A DNA stretch of 64,000 nt from Phoronis australis (lineage: Eukaryota > Phoronida > Phoronidae). The first letter of the stretch is position 1. Each line of letters begins with the position of its first letter. The translations under genes were made by a program, and so were the position numbers. The stretch is taken from assembly GCA_002633005.1 (NCBI GenBank), contig NMRA01000051.1, positions 1,184,955 to 1,248,954 on the forward strand. Reading direction: 5' to 3'. The notes under the pieces were generated by a model that saw only the letters and a program-made list of their open reading frames with translations, did not search any database and was not told the origin of the DNA. Shown here piece after piece: positions 57,343 through 64,000 of the stretch.

Positions 57343-57538
57343 CAATAAGGGCGAATAGCTCCACCGACAGGTGATCCATAGCAGTTTGGAGCTCAGCACA
57401 AGAATCTGATTTGTGAAAACCTTCTCCTTCTGAACTGGTGCTTAGTACGGGCTCGTCGCTAATTTTTTTCAATATTTTCTCATCGATATAGGACCCAGTA
57501 ACCGACATATCTAACGATAATGGAGAGAAGTTGTCCAT
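57343..57538 (-). CDS. Acidic-protein gene, exon 1
   Basis: ATG at 57538, then MDNFSPLSLDMSVTGSYIDE and a Ser/Glu-rich stretch ending VELFALIG; donor GTAAGT in phase 1. The frame is open two codons further 5', but the codon there is GTG, so the first ATG is chosen. It includes a possible phosphorylatable SP motif at residues 5-6. Confidence 0.82.
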
Positions 57539-57613
57539 TTTCACAAAATACCTCTCAATCGATGGCGAGAGCCCGACCCTACTGTGTGTCTCAGCTCACA
57601 ACACGAGTTACCC

Positions 57614-57705
57614 TTTCAAATTCCCGCCATCTGCTGTCCTGGGGATTTACGATTGGCTCAAAATGGTGGGCGTGTCGATAAAATAACGACACGGATTCTG
57701 ATTGG
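57614..57705 (-). promoter_or_regulatory. Cell-cycle type promoter: E2F/CHR and two CCAAT boxes
   Basis: On the minus strand, GGCGGGAATTTGAAA (57614-57628) joins an E2F-like GGCGGGAA to a CHR TTTGAA, the arrangement bound by DREAM/MuvB in G2/M genes. Two CCAAT boxes (ATTGG at 57652-57656 and 57701-57705) lie upstream, as NF-Y sites do in such promoters. The elements are seen directly; regulation is inferred. Confidence 0.65.
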
Positions 57706-57951
57706 CTAACGTTGTCTGTCACTTAATATCACGTGGGAATGTCAGTGGACGATGTATTGCAAAGTAGCCAACAGAGAGCACTTTCTCCGGCATTTTCCCC
57801 CGTGTCATAACAGTGACCATTACTCAGGTGTGAAGATGCAATAGCCATGAATCGGGACTACCAAGCAAGAACCGAAAAGCCCTACGTAAATCCCTCTTGG
57901 AACGCAAGGCTATCACTCATTTTAAATATTAAAACAAATAAAAATAAATAA

Positions 57952-58218
57952 ATGCATAAAAAATACGTCGTCACAAAACTGCGCATTTTCAACTTTTTTA
58001 ACTTTTTTGCGAATTGGCAACACGGAGGTGAAAGCTTTCGTCGCATCATGCGCGCACTCAGCCTAAAAATGGGGTCTGAAATTTTTGAGGATGTGGACCC
58101 TTTACTAAGATTCAATGTGTACGTTCAGAGCTATGACTTGTACATTCGCCGCATTTTGGTTACAGGTATTTCCTGCCTTTTTAGTGGACTTTTATCTCAT
58201 TTTTTACTTTTTTTCTGA
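57952..58218 (+). CDS. Weak candidate coding exon, divergent from the acidic-protein gene
   Basis: An 88-codon plus-strand ORF. The part after Met at 58049 reads RALSLKMGSEIFEDVDPLLR and continues to a possible donor (ACAG before GTATTT, about 58166). It sits about 0.5 kb upstream of the minus-strand gene, where a divergent transcript could start. NRF1-like GCGCATGCGC is nearby at about 58305. No homology recognised, and no convincing next exon was found. Confidence 0.2.
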   Translation: MHKKYVVTKLRIFNFFNFFANWQHGGESFRRIMRALSLKMGSEIFEDVDPLLRFNVYVQSYDLYIRRILVTGISCLFSGLLSHFLLFF

Positions 58219-59604
58219 GTTTTTGTTTCTCTGAGGTGGCCCTTTTTGCCCACTTCACCAAACTGGGGGATCTCGTTCGAGCACCCGAGCCCACCTGGGT
58301 GCGCGCATGCGCAAAGCAGTAACGTAAATTTGTGCCCTCTGTTTTTAGCCAGTCTCAGTCAGAACCAACTTTAAACAAAATCGAGTGATTTTTTACCTTC
58401 TTTCACATACGGAGTGCTGATTAGTTCAAACGGAAATAGTACACTTCAAACTGCATTTAATCAAGTTAGCGGCGTTGAAGCAATCATTGAACTCTTTCCA
58501 ATCCTTGGTTGTATCATATTCATATGGCATTAAAAACACGAAAAACAAAGGTTTCCACCTCTAAACATGCAATGAACCAAAGCAGTGGTTTTCAAAGATA
58601 ACAATCAGTCAGTTTAAACTGATTTTTTAAGTTACACAAACTAATTCAGTTTTGGATCTTTTTTCTGAAATCTCTCGTTAACGCCATATCTCAGTGAATC
58701 AATTCCCCAACGAATAGAGAAATTCCGCCAAAAAGAATATAGTACAGGGCTTGAAATTTTCCTCTTTCAAGAGGATTTCCTCTTTTTTCGTTTTGATTTC
58801 CTCTTACTTGATTCCCAGTTTCCTCTTTTTGTCTCTTTTTATCATTATTTTGACTTTATTCATGCAAAAATATTTATTTCACTTAAATTTTACAACACAA
58901 AAATATTTTTATCCCACAACCCTATTTATTTGTGGAACGATACATCGCCTGGAAAAATTCCTCTTCTTTGCCATTGGTCATTCCAAACCCTGATAGTAAA
59001 AGCTGCAGTAATTCCGTTATTTCTTTGTTCCTGTACCGACTCTTTTGCTCCATCAGTCACAGACATTCTTATAAACCCGTAGAGTAGTTGATAAAAAACA
59101 TGCCATTACTGGATGACGTGGCAGTAACGCTTCTGAAGTGTAATAACACATTATTCACTTCTTAATACTAATTTTATTTTTATTCTGTTTATTTAACTCT
59201 CGCAAGTATAGAAAATACAAGAAAAAATACCAGTCAAATGAAAATAAGTAAAAGTACAAGTGAGAAACATGGATAGCACAAAAGTCAGAAACTTATTTCC
59301 ATTCGAAAAGATTACATAGAAATAAATGAAAACGTAAAGATATGAACCACAGGAACAAAGTACTAAAAAATATAAGTGCACAAATGGTAATTATGACCAA
59401 AGGTATATGACATAATATAGAAAATCAAAACAAAAATCAATAAAAAAACTCATTGCCCTCGGTATGAGACAATTTATTCAACAAACAGCGTTAAACGTTT
59501 AAAATAAAGAAGTGACTGATCGTCTTTACTGTGGTCAGGAAATGACTTCCTTCCAGCGCTGGGAAAAGTAATTTAGTAATGAAACTATAAAATCGGTCGA
59601 TAGC
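58219..59604. other. Intergenic or intronic, nothing supported
   Basis: A GC-richer stretch near 58255-58320 with an NRF1-type palindrome, then AT-rich DNA. A T/C-rich low-complexity segment is at 58755-58850 (repeats of TTTCCTCTT). The ORFs at 58751-58993 and 59193-59381 reflect low complexity. Confidence 0.4.
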
Positions 59605-59744
59605 ATGGGCGGCGCACCATAGAGGGCTGGAGGGCTATAGCCCCACTTTTTTCAGTGCTACGCCGCACATGATCTATAGGCGGTGCATCACAGGGGGGCT
59701 GAAGTGGCTTTAGCTCCCACTTTTTTCAGTGCTGCGCCACCCAT
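59605..59744. mobile_element. Mini-MITE family C, two head-to-tail copies
   Basis: CATGGGCGGCGCACCATAGA to CAGTGCTACGCCGCACATG, then a second, more diverged unit from TAGGCGGTGCATCACAGG to CAGTGCTGCGCCACCCATG. Both share the CCCACTTTTTTCAGTGCT core with 22793-22863. Confidence 0.8.
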
Positions 59745-61370
59745 GGATAGTTAAGATGTGAGAGCATATTTAAATGATCACGAAGTAACCCTCTATACCA
59801 AACTTAAACACAGTTGGTCGGGTCCGCCCCAAGAGTAACGACAAAGTGTTACATCACTTGATATTTTAAAATTAGCAAATAGCAAATAGGAGGTCGAAAA
59901 GTAGAAACCCATGCTTTGAATTAATTTTACATTAAATAGTAAAAATAGTTACAACAGTTATCAGACGTTAGAATGTCTCCATGGCAACAATGAAGTAACA
60001 TGGCCGCCAAGCCGTAGATTTATAGTAATCACATACCGGATGATGGTGAAAAGGAAATATATTTAAAATAACACCAACTGGGTTCAACACCTTCACGTGT
60101 CGTTATAACTGCCTAAACAGTCATAATGACGGACTAAAAAATAAAAATTTCAGTACTTCAGTAACAGCAAAGTTAATTCATTTAATTTGGAAGACGGATC
60201 TCTTCGAAGGTTTTTAGATGTAATTGGTCAAAACAGTCAAAATGACGACAATTCTTTGAAAAACATTAAATAAAAGCTGAACTTCTGTACTTCAGCAACA
60301 GTACGTCTGTTTTGAGTTTGGTGTTGTATTCGGAATACACGTAATGGCAACCACTTGGACTCAATGTAAAAATACTTCGATGGCTGTTAGGTTTCAGACG
60401 ATACATTTGATCAGAATGCTCAAAAACTCAGTAATGTTTTTAGTGTGGTTGGATATAAAGTACCTGCTAGTTTGTGTTGAAGATCTTAGGTCTTAATATT
60501 GACAGCATTTTCCTTCTTGGCTATATTCGATGACATCAATACACCAACTTGGGCACTTGGGGATTTAGCAAACGCACAGTACCCCCCAAAAACGCTCTTA
60601 ATTTCACACAAGTTCACTCACTTAGAACTTTTCAAATTAAGCTGACGTCATTGGTGACGCTTTGCAAATTCTAAGTAGCGGTGACGAGGTAATGTTTCTG
60701 AATCAGTAAAAAGTGTGCTTTTATAATCCTAGTATAATCCAAGAGAATGGCTTGCGAGCGACTGGGGATGCTTGAAGTCTTCTCAGGTCATATAGTCATA
60801 ACAGGAATCATTTAAGATCATCTATTAGCCCTTGTTTGTACACAATAGCTCGTAACGTTCTGTCCGCTACGATTAGCAACATTCCTGCTAATTCTGCCAT
60901 TGTTAGTCAGCGATGTGTTACTAAGCGTCTATGGCTCAGCTAAATCCTCGCCTGTCGCACAGCGGGCGCGGGAATCAGCTATTCAGATGGTCGGCGATTC
61001 AATAGATTGCCGCACCGATGGCGTTGTCGGCGAGAAACATTCCATTTTCCACGCCTTTTAATCCCAACCACGGTTGACCCTTCAGTAAACCCCAGTCCCA
61101 TTCCACCAGACCCCCGTCACTTAACTCCACACACTGACGAAAAATAAACATAAAACGCTTTGTCCCGGAGACCAAACACGCGGAGTCCCGGGAACCATCT
61201 TCCCGACCTCAGTGAAAATCCAAACCTGTCAGAAACACCTAGGACTATAATATTACTCCCAGGAAACACCTAGCTGGACCCAACCTGGCTGTCATATTCT
61301 TTAATTGTTATGGACAAAAAAGCCCGTACGTTACAATATACTCAAACCTGATGGAAGCACCAGCAAACGT
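59745..61370. other. No gene supported
   Basis: Mixed sequence; a GC-richer block at about 60890-61220 includes GCGGGCGCGGGAATC (E2F-like) and could be a promoter or CpG-rich exon region, but no supported ORF was found. Confidence 0.35.
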
Positions 61371-61512
61371 GCCCTGAGTTCAGTTACGCTAGGACTTCGT
61401 TGAAAAGCAAGACTTCGCAAGATTACGTGAGAAGTTGCCATGTATTTTAAATGAGAACGCTTGATTTTGGTTAGATTTTTTTGTGAGGTCCTAGCATTAC
61501 TGAACTCTACCC
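61371..61512 (+). mobile_element. MITE family D, copy 2
   Basis: From GCCCTGAGTTCAGTTACGCT to GCATTACTGAACTCTACCC. The interior (GAAAAGCAAGACTTCGCAAG, TGTATTTTAAATGAGAACG) matches 23480-23632. Confidence 0.8.
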
Positions 61513-61730
61513 TGTTGAAGCGACATGTTAAAATTGGTCGTGGACAACACTGATGTATCAAAATGGCTCCCCAATACATCTGATCGTTGTTTTTCTTTTC
61601 TCTTTCACAGGTACAGGCTACTACGAAAAAACAACCCATGACTGGAAATGCCTCTTTGTAAATAATTATTTAAAAATCTCCCCTTGGTTAAAACTTCATC
61701 TTCATAAATGATAAGAGGGAGCACAGTGGC

Positions 61731-61830
61731 GGATCTACGTTTTCAGTAAGGGGGGTTAGGATTCCTGCAAAGGTCGAATCCGAAGCGCGTGGCACCGAGC
61801 GGGGGGTAAACCCCCCTCCCTGTATGACAA
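61731..61830 (+). mobile_element. Broken copy of CAGTGGCGGAT element
   Basis: CAGTGGCGGATCTACG at about 61731 and GGGGGTAAACCCCCCTCCC near 61801 are typical of these elements. No matching right end found. Confidence 0.4.
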
Positions 61831-62117
61831 TTTTTTATTTTTGTAGCCAAACAGTGAAATTTCCATGCATCCTGGTACGTTTTTGGCACTTAATATGTCC
61901 CTGGAGTTTTTGTTAAGCTAATTAAAACCCTTCTCGATTTCGTCACATGAACTTGGCTCATAAGTTTCGTGAAACCATATTTGTGCACATCTGGGTATGA
62001 GTCACACAACCAGCAAAACATCTGCTTACACACACCTTTTTAGCATATGAAAAAGTGTGGTGTGTATACAGAGGCTTAGACATCTACCAAATATCCACTG
62101 TACACTGAGAGTACACA

Positions 62118-62360
62118 AAAACTCTGGCCTGGCCCGTCACGAGACCAAAAGTACACCTGTACTTATTATCCCTATGAAAATAGTCGATCTGTCGCGGGAC
62201 CAAACAGTACTGGCTGAGATAAATAGTTTTACAAAGCACACTTTGGTAAAAAACATCGCAAGACTTATTCGCCGAGGGACCAGATAATACACTGAAACTC
62301 AATAGCTCCACAAATCAAGCTGGCCTGGTCCGTGGCGAGGCCTAAAGCGTACTTTGCAAA
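62118..62360. repeat. Degenerate tandem repeat, unit about 60-75 bp
   Basis: GGCCTGGCCCGTCACGAGAC, then three diverged copies (CGATCTGTCGCGGGACC, TATTCGCCGAGGGACC, GGCCTGGTCCGTGGCGAGGC), each followed by an AAnAGTACaC-type block. This explains the overlapping ORFs of about 76 codons on both strands. Confidence 0.5.
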
Positions 62361-62749
62361 AAATTTTAAATTGAAAACTTCTCTCTAGACACTTTTTAAT
62401 GTCCAGTGGTTGCTCATACGTGTAGTTTACACATCTGGTGGTCAACTGCTGCGAGAGGTTGTCTAGGAATGGTTTTCGCACCGTTCTGTAGTACTCACTG
62501 GAAGAAACAAGTATTGAGTACAAATTCAACTACTCGCTACGTGAAATAGATTTTGGATATGAAGGGATAGACTCAAGTGAAAATACAGACCAGAATCAGT
62601 TTCTGTGCGCTCGTAGACCCTCTGCTGTACTGGGTAAATTTGGCATGTCCAAAAATAGTTTCTATTTCGTTTTCATTGTACACAGGCATAAAAAACCGAC
62701 ATTATTACAAACTTGTAGATTTATAACTTATTACTGAGTGTTTCTTCAG

Positions 62750-62999
62750 GAACGTTGTTATCTTTCTGTTGTCTAGACTGCCGAGGAATCTGTACATCGG
62801 ATCCAATGGGTTGCTCCTCTTGGAGCCATTCTACCCAGACATCTTCGACGTTTGTTCCCAACACTTGCACTTCGTCAACTGCTGTGTCAATGAGCTTGTA
62901 CGCCTCTACAATGTCAGCATCTCGTTTCGCAGCTCAGTTGGCACAAAGCCCCCCGAGGTTACCAAGTCCATTCAAAAGACTTACAGCATGCGGAACTAA
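62750..62999 (+). CDS. Candidate terminal exon of an unidentified plus-strand gene
   Basis: An acceptor with pyrimidine tract (GTTTCTTCAG) opens an 82-codon frame that ends at TAA (62997-62999), with AATAAA 75 nt further on (63075-63080). The frame begins NVVIFLLSRLPRNLYIGSNG and continues LLLLEPFYPDIFDVCSQHLH, with many C/G-ending codons (CTG, ATC, TAC, CTC) unlike surrounding noncoding DNA. I do not recognise the protein. The incoming phase must be 2; no matching upstream exon was found, so the gene's start is not known. A competing 92-codon frame (62755-63033) has poor codon quality. Confidence 0.5.
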
Positions 63000-63074
63000 A
63001 TTTGATCCCATCATGGACTACTTCAAACCTTGACGATGTATCCCAAGACCCATTTGCATCTCTGCAATTTTTGA

Positions 63075-63080
63075 AATAAA
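63075..63080 (+). terminator. Polyadenylation signal after candidate terminal exon
   Basis: AATAAA 75 nt after the TAA at 62997-62999, the right distance for a short 3' UTR. Confidence 0.45.
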
Positions 63081-63753
63081 CGTCCCAATGTCTGAACGCT
63101 TGAAACCCGAAGTACTAACATCAAATACATGTCTATGGGCATGGGCGTTTCTTCGGGTGGGCATTTCTGCGGAAATTCCCAGTATAGAAAACGGCAGTGG
63201 TGCTTATTGCAGATAGAAAGACGGTAGGTGTTGAGATCGGCACTACAGCTCCTTAGGAGGCCTATTGAACATCTCACGAGTCACACAAGACTTAATTGTG
63301 AAAATACAGCCTCCCCGCAATTTTTGGTACTGTACACTGTTCGCGAATGCGGTCACTTTGTCAATGTGAGTGCCCCCTTGGTCATTCCTTGTATAGACAT
63401 AACTTGTTAGAGTGCATCTTCAAACAGACTCCTCGCGACCAGACCACGGCGTCCGCCACGTGACAATAGCAGTTCTTCGGAAAACGATTTTTTTTTCAAA
63501 AGTATCACATGTACATGTACACTGTACGATATTGCGCAAGACAACTTTACTATACACCAGTCAAATTCGAGTTACAAACGTGTGGGGTGTAATAGAATGA
63601 CACGGAATGACAGATGAGGTAAAAACGCTGCACGTCAATTCGGCCTGAATATCTGGGTTGCGGTACCACAGTATTTCCCCTAATCAAATCAAAACATATC
63701 TTAGAGTAAAGAAACTATAGTTACCCAAAGAAATCAGCTAAGGAGCTGTTCTT
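63081..63753. other. Intergenic, nothing supported
   Basis: Short ORFs on both strands without domains or splice context. Confidence 0.4.
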
Positions 63754-63876
63754 TCAGTGGTGGATCCATCTGAAATGCTCGGCTACTTCAGAAGTGTCGA
63801 CGGAAGCGCGCGCACAATTGATCTCCGGGGTTTTGCGGCGATGAGCCACGAAGACTCGAAATGCGTTGATTTTCAT
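63754..63876 (-). CDS. Weak candidate small ORF or first exon
   Basis: A 40-codon minus-strand ORF, MKINAFRVFVAHRRKTPEIN and onward to WIHH and TGA. It lies in a GC-richer patch with CGCGCGC at about 63808. The start loosely recalls HMG-box openings (NAFxVF), but the match is short. Not recognised; low confidence. Confidence 0.2.
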   Translation of the reverse strand: MKINAFRVFVAHRRKTPEINCARASVDTSEVAEHFRWIHH

Positions 63877-64000
63877 AACAGCAATTCACAATGCAAAAAA
63901 CTATATTTTCAGAGTGAACCCCTCATTTTTTCTAAGTTGGTTTACTTGGGGTTTACACACGCTGTTGGTGCCGTTTTTGTTTTGCTGGAGACGTTTTTTT

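Larger units (their letters stand above)
53768..57538 (-). other. Gene for a very acidic, arginine-free 181-aa protein (whole span)
   Basis: Four exons on the minus strand join at clean GT..AG sites, every intron in phase 1, into a 181-aa protein with TAA stop. I do not recognise it. By my count it has about 40 Asp/Glu, 5 Lys and no Arg, several Ser-Asp/Glu clusters of casein kinase 2 type, and two Leu-rich short helices (residues about 53-66 and 148-172). No transmembrane segment, signal peptide, KEN box or RxxL box is visible. The promoter looks cell-cycle regulated (see 57614-57705). It converges with LRRC27. The gene structure is well supported; the function is open. Confidence 0.78.

Noticed and set aside
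58346-58375. Acceptor-like TGTTTTTAG as terminal exon after the ORF at 57952-58218
   Set aside because: Joining in phase 1 gives only eight more codons before a stop; no independent support.
61600-61660. Strong acceptor-like CTCTTTCACAG at about 61600-61610
   Set aside because: All three frames close within about 16 codons and no upstream partner exon is visible.

Overview
The window is animal (metazoan) nuclear DNA. It is AT-rich, with long introns carrying GT..AG splice sites, AATAAA polyadenylation signals, microsatellites and many short inverted-repeat transposon remnants; two small assembly gaps are present (n at 48798-48801 and 51079). There are no operons, ribosome-binding sites or other prokaryotic features. 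Gene content and intron style suggest an invertebrate, perhaps a deuterostome or a cnidarian; I cannot settle the species.

Left half (1-31.6 kb): the 5' part of a Ser/Thr kinase gene of the STK32 (YANK) family on the minus strand. Exon 1 (start codon at 31624) encodes an N-myristoylation-type N terminus. Exon 2 (5211-5266) encodes the start of the kinase domain with the GxGxFG loop. They are separated by an intron of about 26.3 kb, and the rest of the kinase must lie beyond position 1. The intron is filled with repeats: a 739-bp foldback element with a 6-bp target duplication, a LINE fragment, several MITE families, a tRNA-derived SINE, tandem repeats, and one possible nested 118-aa membrane-protein ORF (27464-27820, minus).

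Centre (31.6-52 kb): only 750 bp separates the STK32 start codon from that of LRRC27, transcribed on the plus strand, so the two genes share a divergent promoter region. Joining exons by eye gives a LRRC27 protein of 488 or 505 residues, with N-terminal leucine-rich repeats and a long charged coiled-coil tail. The two lengths come from two alternative last coding segments that resemble each other (46448-46520 plus 49084-49139, or 50679-50756). In human, STK32C and LRRC27 are also neighbours, so this looks like an old conserved gene pair.

Right part (52-64 kb): a convergent minus-strand gene of four coding exons (57538 down to 53768) encodes a very acidic 181-aa protein with no arginine that I do not recognise. 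Its promoter has an E2F/CHR-like element and two inverted CCAAT boxes, the pattern of cell-cycle genes. Beyond it are more MITEs, a good candidate terminal exon of an unidentified plus-strand gene (62750-62999, followed by AATAAA), and weak small ORFs. I found no evidence of a wholly new biological system. The most interesting items are the conserved divergent gene pair, the alternative C termini of LRRC27, the arginine-free acidic protein, and a minisatellite that runs into a splice acceptor.
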